Assembly (NCBI GenBank): GCA_024225035.1
Contig: JAAEMX010000018.1
Location: forward strand, 1-64,000
Length of the DNA: 64,000 nucleotides
Origin: Lentisphaerota bacterium
Lineage (GTDB): Bacteria; Verrucomicrobiota; Lentisphaeria; Victivallales; Victivallaceae
Reading direction: 5' to 3'
The notes under the pieces are model-generated. The model was not told the DNA's origin and ran no database searches. It saw only the letters and a list, made by a program, of their open reading frames with translations. This document shows, piece after piece, positions 1-7,342 of the stretch; the first letter of the stretch is position 1, and every line of letters starts with the position of its first letter. The position numbers and the translations under genes were made by a program.

Positions 1-17
1 AATATTAAATAAAAAGC

Positions 18-63
18 AAATCCCGTGGGAGGCTTAAGCCTTTAAAGAATGCAGCCGGGATTT
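18..63 (-). terminator. Leftward rho-independent terminator candidate
   Basis: The 8-bp arms at 18-25 and 56-63 (AAATCCCG / CGGGATTT) are perfectly complementary. They enclose a second small palindrome at about 31-40. Read on the minus strand, the hairpin is followed by GCTTTTTATTT. It lies just downstream of the truncated integrase, so it would end leftward transcription from that promoter. Nothing else is recognisable in positions 1-106. Confidence 0.45.
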
Positions 64-106
64 TGGTAAGCAACAAATGCGGAAAAAGCCTAGCAAAGGG
101 ATTAGC

Positions 107-448
107 TCAAAGAGTCAAGAACTCGGTACTCTCAAGTAACCAATATTTAAAAGCTTCTTCTAATGTAATATTCTCTTTTTCTTTTTGTTTGGTGTCAATA
201 CCACACATTACATCAGCATTGACCTGTGCCACACGATCTTGTGCTGCTTTTATTGACACGTCGCCATAATTGGCAATTTTAATATACTTAGGACGACCTT
301 TTACTTTTCGTATATAATAATAAGTACGAGTGTTTTTAGGAGTAATTACAAAGTGCAAGTACCTTGTGTCGGTATCCTGATATGTAGTTTTTTTGTTTGG
401 AGCAGGTAAATTTTCAAGACTGCTTTTTGTAAATTTGATCTTTTTCAT
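107..448 (-). pseudogene. Truncated P4-like tyrosine integrase (N-terminal stub)
   Basis: The 113 codons match the N-terminus of the intact integrase at 59627-60916 almost residue for residue (for example TYQDTDTRYLHFVITPKNTR in both). This is the DUF4102-type arm-site-binding domain of P4-like integrases. Similarity stops after the residues EEAF-YWL near position 143, where an unrelated tail and stop follow. The core-binding and catalytic domains, with the Arg, His-x-x-Arg and Tyr residues, are absent, so it cannot recombine DNA. Its upstream region (449-575) also matches that of the intact gene. It is the broken end of a second, inverted element copy that extends beyond the left edge or was deleted there. 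Confidence 0.85.
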
Positions 449-575
449 AATATTTAATCTTACCTTTATCTTACCACATAGGGCGATTTAGAGCAACATT
501 CAGCTACATGCAGCGACAACAAGAAATACTGTATCAAGTTCAAATATAATATAATAGAGGAAGTTATAAAATCAA
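449..575 (-). repeat. Integrase upstream region, inverted copy of 59503-59626
   Basis: Read on the minus strand, this segment matches the sequence upstream of the intact integrase. The outer part (about 530-572) agrees at nearly every base with 59503-59543. The inner part, containing TGTCGCTG and GTAAGAT, is more diverged. Similarity ends abruptly near 575, which marks a likely element boundary or attachment-proximal edge. P4-like integrases usually lie with their 5' end next to the attachment site, which fits this reading. Confidence 0.7.
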
Positions 576-581
576 TTCGTC

Positions 582-968
582 ATGATATATGTTCATGCTA
601 AATATCTATTTGAAATGTGTTTCCAGTCCAAACTGGCAAACGGCGGACGTAATCCAACATTTGGACTTTATCCCAAGGATAGAGATTTGGTAAGGAGGCT
701 TGGAGGTCGCAGGACTGCTTCTTCAGACATCGGAATATTTGGTTCCTCCAAGGCCAGTGATGAATATTACTGTTCTAACTACGTCGCATCCTGCATTAAC
801 GCAACAAAGCACTGGGCTGAACTAGCTCTTCCTGAAAACAAAGTTGCAATTCATCCTCTAAGGAATGAGATTCTGCCTCTTGAGCTTAAATACTTTTTGA
901 AAAGTGACTTGAACTGGGGAAAAAAGGCTTCGATTACTCAACGTACCTCCTGGGATATTATTGAGTAA
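582..968 (+). CDS. Hypothetical protein, possibly a 3' gene remnant
   Basis: This is a 128-residue protein of unknown family. It is rich in Arg, Lys, Cys and aromatic residues, with no signal peptide or membrane segment. The start is weak: no Shine-Dalgarno sequence sits at normal distance from the ATG at 582, and the reading frame opens immediately to the right of the integrase repeat boundary (about 575). It may therefore be the 3' part of a gene cut by the element insertion, with a fortuitous start. The segment FGLYPKDRDLVRRLGGRRT suggests a globular protein but I could not assign it. A good terminator follows at 983-1016. Confidence 0.45.
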   Translation: MIYVHAKYLFEMCFQSKLANGGRNPTFGLYPKDRDLVRRLGGRRTASSDIGIFGSSKASDEYYCSNYVASCINATKHWAELALPENKVAIHPLRNEILPLELKYFLKSDLNWGKKASITQRTSWDIIE

Positions 969-982
969 GGTAATATTTGAAG

Positions 983-1016
983 GCCGGCTTTGATTTATAT
1001 TCGAGCCGGCTCTTTA
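983..1016 (+). terminator. Rho-independent terminator
   Basis: The arms GCCGGCT (983-989) and AGCCGGC (1004-1010) enclose a 14-nt loop and are followed by TCTTTAT. It ends the gene at 582-968. Confidence 0.65.
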
Positions 1017-1156
1017 TACATATATCTATATGATTTGAGCTCTGTTCAAACAAAAAACAGGATCAATGTGGAAAGGTGATTGTTTACATGGTATTTTGTT
1101 GTGCTATATTAGTGGATATCTTGTAAATAATTCCAATTTATATATGGGTGTATGTA

Positions 1157-1501
1157 ATGAAAAGAATGATTATACTGGCTATTGTTGCGGCGATGGCTTC
1201 TTTTTCCATGACTGGCTGTGCTTATTTTGATGTAAATGAAGCTTCTCGAAACATTGAGAACTCCAAGAAGTTACGTATCGGCATGACTAAAGCACAGGTC
1301 TTGAAGGTTATGGGCGAACCGCTGCGTGATGAGATTTATAACAAGCCTAACGTCTGGTACTATTACACGCAGTGTCTCTGGCATGACTGCATGAAAACTC
1401 AGGATGAATGTATGCCGCTTATTTTCAAAGATGGCAAATTGATAGGCTGGGGCAATAAATACTTGGAACGTATGCAGCTTGAGCATGAGTTTTCAAAGTA
1501 G
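1157..1501 (+). CDS. Small lipoprotein, BamE/SmpA-like
   Basis: The protein has a lipoprotein signal peptide: MKRM, a hydrophobic stretch, then the lipobox SMTGC with the acylated Cys at about residue 23. The mature part contains LRIGMTKAQVLKVMGEP, the pattern of SmpA/BamE/OmlA-like and DUF3192 domains, in which a short helix pair packs on a small beta sheet. Those proteins are envelope-anchored and often assist outer-membrane assembly; that role is only inferred here. A GTG at 1148 is an alternative start, but the ATG at 1157 gives a canonical signal peptide and has GGG 8 nt upstream. Several Cys residues in the mature region (QCLWHDC, DEC) are unusual and could form disulphides. Confidence 0.65.
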   Translation: MKRMIILAIVAAMASFSMTGCAYFDVNEASRNIENSKKLRIGMTKAQVLKVMGEPLRDEIYNKPNVWYYYTQCLWHDCMKTQDECMPLIFKDGKLIGWGNKYLERMQLEHEFSK

Positions 1502-1524
1502 TTTGAGCTGGTAAAAATTATTGC

Positions 1525-1556
1525 GGTGAGCCAATTACTGGTTCACCTCTTTTTTA
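1525..1556 (+). terminator. Rho-independent terminator
   Basis: The 9-bp stem GGTGAGCCA (1525-1533) / TGGTTCACC (1539-1547), with one G-T pair, is followed by TCTTTTTTA. It ends the small lipoprotein gene and lies in the convergent gap before 1569. Confidence 0.75.
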
Positions 1557-1568
1557 TATGATCGAGAG

Positions 1569-2474
1569 TTAAACGTTATCTATAAGTGTCAGATTGTAAC
1601 GCTTGTAAATATATACAGGGTCTAGCGACTTTTTAGCTTTGCGCAGCCCGGGGACTCCCATATCTTGTTCTCTGTTGAGGTATTTTGACCTGTTATGAAG
1701 AGCGCAAGCTACTTGTCTGACCAGCATTTGAGATGCGCCTTTATAGTTGTGATTAGTTTTCTCAAAGTGAATATCATAGGTTTCAGGATTTAACCTTGAA
1801 AACACAGACATTCCTGCAATTTCATCTCCTTCGGCATAGAGTACGACACCTTGAAGCCTGATTTCGGTCAAGTGAGCAAATGCTGTTTTCAAGGCGTGAT
1901 TTTCTTCGTCAATAAAGCGTCCTTGAGGAAGCTTAGAATTAATGGCGAGTGCCATTGCCAAAACCTTATCTTTGTTGTGGTCATCCAATGGCACACATCT
2001 GAAGTCAGGATATTCATGCTGAAACTGTTTGATTAAATTACGTTTTTTACGCAACCGCTTTCCATCCAGCCTGCAAAGTTTGCTGGTTGAATAAATGTAG
2101 TCATTCTGGTCGTCCGAACAGCTGACCTCGAAGAAATCTTTTATATTTGGATTCTTTGCTAAATAGAGGTCAGGAACATCATAAATTGTTCCGGGGCCCA
2201 TATTGTTTGCACGGAATTTTTCAGCAAGAGCTTTCATCTCTTCGGCAGACATGAAATCACCCGGGGGCATCAGGAGTTCTTTTTCCAGTCCGCAGTATAC
2301 AATCAGGTAGTTTTTATATTTTGTCCAGCGAAAATCGTATTTGCTGCCCCAGCTGAGTAAGCTGGCAAAATTGCATTCGCAGCTCATTCGCCCTTGAATT
2401 GATAAATATTTAAGAAAAATATCTCTGTCTTCAACGCTTATAGGTTTCAGGTCGTCAATATTTAATGAATTCAT
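1569..2474 (-). CDS. DUF2156 / phosphatidylglycerol lysyltransferase C-terminal-like acyltransferase
   Basis: This 301-residue protein fits the DUF2156 family (LPG_synthase_C, a double GNAT fold). Supporting features are the central segment with KLCRLDGKRLRKKRNLIKQF, the strand VVLYAEGDEIAGMSVF, the segment YDIHFEKTNHNYKGASQML, and the C-terminal LNREQDMGVPGLRKAKKSL. In MprF the equivalent domain transfers aminoacyl groups to lipids. Stand-alone family members are soluble and mostly of unknown substrate. No membrane segments are seen, so it is probably cytosolic. The start at 2474 lacks a strong Shine-Dalgarno sequence. It sits alone on the minus strand, downstream of the terminator that closes rdgB. 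Confidence 0.75.
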   Translation of the reverse strand: MNSLNIDDLKPISVEDRDIFLKYLSIQGRMSCECNFASLLSWGSKYDFRWTKYKNYLIVYCGLEKELLMPPGDFMSAEEMKALAEKFRANNMGPGTIYDVPDLYLAKNPNIKDFFEVSCSDDQNDYIYSTSKLCRLDGKRLRKKRNLIKQFQHEYPDFRCVPLDDHNKDKVLAMALAINSKLPQGRFIDEENHALKTAFAHLTEIRLQGVVLYAEGDEIAGMSVFSRLNPETYDIHFEKTNHNYKGASQMLVRQVACALHNRSKYLNREQDMGVPGLRKAKKSLDPVYIYKRYNLTLIDNV

Positions 2475-2513
2475 AAAATATGTGTATTTTTTAATGATGT
2501 ATTTTAATGAAGA

Positions 2514-2557
2514 AAAAGCCCGGCTTGCCTTTTAATTTAATGGCGTCGCGGGCTTTT
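2514..2557 (-). terminator. Rho-independent terminator of rdgB
   Basis: The arms AAAAGCCCG (2514-2522) and CGGGCTTTT (2549-2557) are perfectly complementary. Read leftward, the hairpin is followed by a T-rich tail. It separates rdgB from the DUF2156 gene. Confidence 0.65.
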
Positions 2558-2642
2558 ACCTTCATAAATATACTTCAGCTGAGTATAATAGCAAATTAAG
2601 CCAGAAAGTTAATAAATATTGCTAAACTAGGATTTTTTGAGT

Positions 2643-3251
2643 TTAAAAATCATCAAATTCGTCGTCAAGAATTCCCATTTCTTCTTCAACAAATCCAATG
2701 GCTTTAGCAACAGCTTTGGCACGATGACTGATTTTATTTTTTTCTTCCGCAGAAAGCTCGGCAAAAGTTTTGTCATAGCCATCCGGTAGGAATATAGGGT
2801 CATATCCAAAGCCATTGTCACCGCGTGGGGCATCGATAATAACACCGTTGACTTCACCACGGAAAGTTTCAATCACCTCACCATTAGCTGCAATTGCAAT
2901 CACGCACACAAAGCGGGCCCGGCGGTTGGGGTTGTCACCCAATTCCTTAAGTATACGGGCGATGCGTGCTTCATCGTTTTCAGCGTATCTTGCGGAGTAG
3001 ATGCCTGGGGCATTGTCCAGAGCTTCAACTTCAAGCCCTGAGTCATCGGCGAAAGATGGGGTATCACAGTAATTTGCAGCTTCTAAAGCTTTAATGGAAG
3101 CATTTTCTGCAAAATTCTTGCCATTTTCCTCAGGTTCTTCGTAACCAGAGTAATCATTGAGTGAAACGATTTCAATGTTCTGATCGGCAAGGAGTTCTTT
3201 ATACTCCTCCAGCTTATGCATATTATAGGTAGCGGCTACTAACTGGGCCAT
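2643..3251 (-). CDS. rdgB: RdgB/HAM1 non-canonical purine NTP pyrophosphatase
   Basis: The enzyme hydrolyses dITP, XTP and ITP to the monophosphate plus pyrophosphate in the cytosol, keeping deaminated purines out of DNA and RNA. The 202 residues match the family in length. They include the N-terminal ATYNMHKLEEYKELL (TxNxxKxxE-type) and SFADDSGLEVEALDNAPG with the catalytic Asp at 69-70, ISHRAKA near the C-terminus and an acidic tail. I choose MAQLVAATYN (3251) rather than the ATG five codons earlier because AAAGGGA lies just upstream. The first third of the gene is duplicated at 5207-5360, so this locus has taken part in a tandem rearrangement. Confidence 0.93.
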   Translation of the reverse strand: MAQLVAATYNMHKLEEYKELLADQNIEIVSLNDYSGYEEPEENGKNFAENASIKALEAANYCDTPSFADDSGLEVEALDNAPGIYSARYAENDEARIARILKELGDNPNRRARFVCVIAIAANGEVIETFRGEVNGVIIDAPRGDNGFGYDPIFLPDGYDKTFAELSAEEKNKISHRAKAVAKAIGFVEEEMGILDDEFDDF

Positions 3252-3645
3252 ACTATTCCCTTTCAATATTTTGGTTTATTTATATAAGCACTTAATATTA
3301 CGGCTTGAACAGGAGAAGTCAAAACCCATTAGACTGTTTTGAAGAAAAATGTACACGGTATAGCAACCTGTATATGTTCATTTGCTTGAATTTTATTTTT
3401 AATTTTGTATATGCCTGATAATGAACAATGAACATGTTGATGATGCCATCAAGTTATGTATTTTAGTATAAGTATTTGTTATATGAATATTGCCATTATG
3501 AGAAGGAATAATAGTTTTTTTAAAATCAAAGAACTTGTTATCAATTGAATCGTCTAATTCAACTTAGGGGAGTTTATTCATTCAATAAGTAATAAAAAAC
3601 CTGAACTTCACTAAAAGAGATTTGTGAGGTTTTAGAGGAGGTAAC
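3252..3645. repeat. Duplicated promoter/leader region, copy 1
   Basis: This gap of nearly 400 bp separates divergent rdgB and the gene at 3646. It is similar to 5341-5661. Shared stretches include the rdgB leader (TTCCCTTTCAATATT), GCTGTTTTGAAGAAAAATGTA-like sequence near 3340, and the block around 3480-3560 (TTATATGAAT..CATTATGAGAA..GAATAATAGTT..AAAGAACTTGT). Conservation between the copies beyond the coding sequence suggests that the promoter of the downstream gene lies here. I see no tRNA, terminator or other gene. Confidence 0.6.
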
Positions 3646-5076
3646 ATGCAGTGTCGTACTTGTGGTGCTGATCGAGTTGTCAGAGTTTATACTTGTGAAG
3701 AGTGTAAAGAAAAATTTTGTTATAATTGCCGTTATTACATTGATATTCGAGATAGGGACTTTAGAAAAAGGTATCAATATTTAAAGAAATCTCTCATTAA
3801 AAATAATTTTACTATGTCTTATCAGGCAAGTTTAGCTAAAACTCATAATAAAAATTTCAATCATAAAACTGGAAATTATCCTTATGGTTCTAACTTAAGC
3901 GAAACAATATCCGCCAATCTTTTTAATGTCAATGACTGGTTGCGAATTAAGACTGCAGCATATAGACGATACCAAAATGGTGATACCTACGCCATATGCG
4001 CTAAGTGCTTTCTGAGGCACGACAAAGAAGTGATGTACACGTCTCATGAAACAAGAGCTTGTTATACTCCTGATACACCTCTGAATATTAACCTTTTAAA
4101 AACTTTCAATAGAGAAATTGTAAAAAATAATGATGTGATTGTGCTTTTTCACGACCATGAAACAAGAGCAGGTGTTGAACAGTTAATGATTGATTATATA
4201 AAGTGCTTTGGGTCAAGTAATCTGATGTTTTTTATGGAACTGTTCTCAGAGATAACGGAAGATTACTCAAAGAAGTATTTGATTTACGAAAAACTTTTTG
4301 CTAAAAGGTTTAAAAAGGGATTTACGACTATTCCAGATATTATAAATTCTTATACAGTTCCCAATCTAACATCAGAAAATCTTAAGAAAAGAGGCTTTTT
4401 AGGGTCGCATATGCCTCTTATTGAGTATTTAGAGAAGAATCACCCAAACCTGCTGAGTTTTCCAATGGAGAACTACGAAACTTATGATTCAGAGATTGAA
4501 ATTTCAAAAGACCTGCAGGGTTTCTTCAATAATTATGCTGAGTTTTCCAAAAAAAATAAGGACGAATATATTGCTCAAACTAGTAAATGCAGAATGCAGA
4601 TTTCATCTGAAGCTAAATTTCGTTCTTCTAGGAGATGCAACCTGAACATGGCCAGAAATGTAAAAAGGTTCTATGATTTAATTAACATGGAAAGAAAGCG
4701 TAATCAACGTATAAAAGCTGTTGTAATAATTGGTGCCGGTCACCACGGGCCTTACCCCTGCAATGAATACAAAATGACATTTACTAAAGCTATGAGACTG
4801 TTATTCCCAGGAAGCCAATACAATTTAGCACTTGGTAAGGCTTTTGGACATCATTATATGCAGCAGCTGTTGCTTCCGGGTGATAATAGTGAAACATTAA
4901 AGTATAACAACTTGGATTTTCACATTAACTTTCAGAGGCATGATGGCATAGCATATTATGATGAACTAATTAAGCAGATCAACGCTAAAAAATTGAAAGG
5001 TGGTTTGCCGTTTGATATAAGGTTAAAGTACAGTATTCAGAGGATGGATTTTGAGTTTTTTGAAGAAGATATTTAG
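3646..5076 (+). CDS. FYVE-like zinc-finger protein with TraB/TIKI/EreA-like domain, copy 1
   Basis: The 476-residue protein has eight paired cysteines: C3/C6, C17/C20, C25/C28 and C118/C121. The spacing CX2C-X10-CX2C-X4-CX2C...CX2C is that of a FYVE/RING-type cross-brace finger, but with about 90 extra residues before the last pair. The second part has a strand NDVIVLFHDHE (about 162-172), a helix, and a strand ending in FMEL (E198). Late in the protein comes VVIIGAGHHGPY (H366, H367). Paired acidic/His strands plus a late GxxH are typical of the TraB/TIKI/EreA/ChaN superfamily; that assignment is inferred. There is no signal peptide, so it is presumably cytosolic. GAGGAGGTAAC gives a strong ribosome site. 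It has a diverged tandem paralogue at 5662. Its function is unknown. Confidence 0.8.
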   Translation: MQCRTCGADRVVRVYTCEECKEKFCYNCRYYIDIRDRDFRKRYQYLKKSLIKNNFTMSYQASLAKTHNKNFNHKTGNYPYGSNLSETISANLFNVNDWLRIKTAAYRRYQNGDTYAICAKCFLRHDKEVMYTSHETRACYTPDTPLNINLLKTFNREIVKNNDVIVLFHDHETRAGVEQLMIDYIKCFGSSNLMFFMELFSEITEDYSKKYLIYEKLFAKRFKKGFTTIPDIINSYTVPNLTSENLKKRGFLGSHMPLIEYLEKNHPNLLSFPMENYETYDSEIEISKDLQGFFNNYAEFSKKNKDEYIAQTSKCRMQISSEAKFRSSRRCNLNMARNVKRFYDLINMERKRNQRIKAVVIIGAGHHGPYPCNEYKMTFTKAMRLLFPGSQYNLALGKAFGHHYMQQLLLPGDNSETLKYNNLDFHINFQRHDGIAYYDELIKQINAKKLKGGLPFDIRLKYSIQRMDFEFFEEDI

Positions 5077-5114
5077 AAATGTGGCAGATTGATTGTTGTT
5101 CAAGTGTATGTTAG

Positions 5115-5197
5115 GCGAAATAGCTGTTTAAAAAGCAAATTTATTTAAAAACTATAGAGTGTAGCATTTTAATAACATACATATCATAAATTATGTC
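5115..5197 (+). repeat. Vestige of a third 3' end of the zinc-finger gene family
   Basis: From about 5115 the sequence (CAAATTTATTT..AAAACTATAG..GTAGCATT..AATAACATA..ATTATGT) resembles the last codons and downstream flank of the second paralogue (about 6976-7045). Copy 1 already has its own aligned C-terminus at 5076, so this is an extra, eroded 3' end. It is joined at about 5197 to the rdgB fragment. The simplest reading is that a middle gene copy was deleted. Confidence 0.4.
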
Positions 5198-5206
5198 TGC
5201 GAAAGT

Positions 5207-5360
5207 CTTGCCATTTTCCTCAGGTTCTTCGTAACCAGAGTAATCATTGAGTGAAACAATTTCAATGTTCTGATCGGCAGGGAGTTCTTTATACTCCTCC
5301 AGTTTATGCATATTATAGGTAGCGGCTACTAATTGGGCCATACTGTTCCCTTTCAATATT
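5207..5360 (-). pseudogene. Duplicated 5' fragment of rdgB
   Basis: The 154 bases match 3117-3270 with five differences that I can count. They cover the rdgB ribosome site and the first 45 or so codons (MAQLVAATYN through EENGK). Downstream of that point the frame runs into unrelated sequence and stops, so no enzyme can be made. The fragment marks the start of the second unit of a tandem duplication carrying rdgB 5' end, leader and zinc-finger gene. Confidence 0.9.
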
Positions 5361-5661
5361 TTTGTTTGTGTAGATCCTTCGTATTATGGGCTGAACAGTA
5401 GAAGTCAAAAGGCAATAAGCTGTTTTGAAGAAAAATGTATATTACGTAATACTAACTTTTCTGTATCATTAGTTTGTGATGTTAGCCCGGTATGCGTTCC
5501 AAATGGTGTTGAAGTTTATTTCTTATATGAATGACGTCATTATGAGAACGAATAATAGTTGCTCTAAAGTTAAAGAACTTGTCAGCTTTTCAGTCGTCTA
5601 ATCCACTAAGAGGTTTTGTAATTATGAAAGAGTAAGTCCAGAATAATTAAAGGAGGAGAAA

Positions 5662-6996
5662 ATGGGTTGTCTAACATGTGGTAATAGTAATGTTACAACA
5701 TTTTCTAATTGTGATGAATGTAAAGGCGCTTGCTGTAATAAGTGCAGTTTTCTGATTGACAAGCGTGATAAAAAGATCAGGAATAGATATAAGCAGCTTA
5801 AGAAATATTATTCAGACAAGAGCAGTAACCCAAAAAATACCGTAGCAAACTACCTTTTTAAGAATAACGACGTTCCAGTCGAGCCGGCAGGTCCCAAAAA
5901 ATACGATAATAAAGCCATTTATAAGCTATGCGCAAAGTGTTTTTACGGGGATAGGTTTGAGTATTATAAAAGTGATATTACTTACGGAACGTTCTCTGAG
6001 GAAATCCCTGAAGTACCTCTGAATATTAATCTTTTGCGAGCCTTTTATAAAGAGGTTTTTCAAAAAAATGATGTGATTGTTTTTCTTCATAATCATGATA
6101 GGATGACTGGTGTTGAGCAACTGATGATTGATTTTATTAAGTGCTTCGGGCCAAGTGATATGGTATTGTTTATGGAAGGTATGACTGAAATACCGGGAGA
6201 CTATTCCAAGGATTATTTGGTTTACAAGAAAATGTTTGAGAAGAAATTTGGAGTAAATAACAATTGTATCGATATTATAAACTCTTATACACATCAAACA
6301 CTTGACAGGCTCGATTTTACAATGAAAAACGACCATGGAAAACATGTGTCACTATTAGACTATATTAAGGAAAATAATTTAGATATACCTAGCTTTTCCA
6401 TGGAGGATTATATAACTTCAAATGATGAAATAGCCGTTAAAAAGCAGATGTATTTTAAAAACTATAAAGAGTTTGAAAAAAACAGAAGACAAGTATATGC
6501 CTTGCAAACAGGGCAGGAAACACCGAATATTTATGAATATAGAACTACTTATTACTGTAATCAAAATATTGCCAAAAATGTGAAAAGGACTTATGACCTT
6601 ATAAATATGGAAAAGAAGAACCGTTTTGCATGTACAAAAGTTGTTATTATGATTGGGTTAGGGCATCACGGCCCGTATTCCCACCACGGTATAAATCGTT
6701 CATTTACTCAAGCAATACGAGAAGTTTTTCCCAGCAGTTATAAAATTGCAATGGGAAAGGCTTTGGGGCATAGTTACATGCAGCAGTTGATGCTTCCGCG
6801 TGACAAAAGTCAGATTTTGGCGAAAAACAAACTTGATTTCCATATTAACTTCCAGAACCATGACGGGATATGTCATTATGATAACCTTTTCAGTTCATAT
6901 AGTAGTAGAAGTACGAGTGTAAATGTACCGTTTGATATGGGAGTTAAGTTTATTAAACGTGAGGCCCAGCCGGAATTTATTTTTGAAAACCTATAG
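5662..6996 (+). CDS. FYVE-like zinc-finger protein with TraB/TIKI/EreA-like domain, copy 2
   Basis: This 444-residue paralogue of the gene at 3646 has the same order of parts. Cysteine pairs are C3/C6, C17/C20, C25/C28 (preceded by an extra C24) and a later KLCAKCF pair. NDVIVFLHNHDRMTGVEQLM and LFMEG form the first acidic/His block, and VVIMIGLGHHGPY forms the late His block, followed by KALGHSYMQQLMLP and LDFHINFQNHDG, both shared with copy 1. The segment between the third and fourth Cys pairs is shorter and poorly conserved, whereas the H/E blocks are strongly kept, which marks them as the functional core. AAGGAGGAG precedes the ATG. No secretion signal is seen. Function unknown; a nucleotide- or ester-hydrolase-like enzyme is only one possibility. 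Confidence 0.8.
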   Translation: MGCLTCGNSNVTTFSNCDECKGACCNKCSFLIDKRDKKIRNRYKQLKKYYSDKSSNPKNTVANYLFKNNDVPVEPAGPKKYDNKAIYKLCAKCFYGDRFEYYKSDITYGTFSEEIPEVPLNINLLRAFYKEVFQKNDVIVFLHNHDRMTGVEQLMIDFIKCFGPSDMVLFMEGMTEIPGDYSKDYLVYKKMFEKKFGVNNNCIDIINSYTHQTLDRLDFTMKNDHGKHVSLLDYIKENNLDIPSFSMEDYITSNDEIAVKKQMYFKNYKEFEKNRRQVYALQTGQETPNIYEYRTTYYCNQNIAKNVKRTYDLINMEKKNRFACTKVVIMIGLGHHGPYSHHGINRSFTQAIREVFPSSYKIAMGKALGHSYMQQLMLPRDKSQILAKNKLDFHINFQNHDGICHYDNLFSSYSSRSTSVNVPFDMGVKFIKREAQPEFIFENL

Positions 6997-7342
6997 GATA
7001 CAGCATTAAGAAAATAACATATATATATAAATATTATGTTCTCAAATAAGGCTGACAGTTAATAGTTTGAGCAATATATAGGAAAATATAGAATATTGAC
7101 TTATGTAGAAACAGCACTACATTATATCGGAGTATTTAAAATTCTTTTGTTTACTTTATGTCGTTGATAAAATTTGATTATTTATCGATGGATTTTGCTT
7201 GCAATGATGAAGTAGCTTTAGATACGAAGATTATTTTCTAATACTGGGTCATGTATGTGCTGAGTATAAGAGACCTATTTTTTATTATGATTTGGTTTGT
7301 TGGTTGTGATTGACTGTCAGCTAATTACGGATGGAGCACAAT
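6997..7342. other. A+T-rich intergenic gap
   Basis: This gap of about 350 bp separates the second zinc-finger gene from tilS. Its first part (to about 7045) is similar to the vestige at 5115-5197. I see no gene, RNA or clear terminator in the rest; a tilS promoter is presumably present but I cannot place it. Confidence 0.4.
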
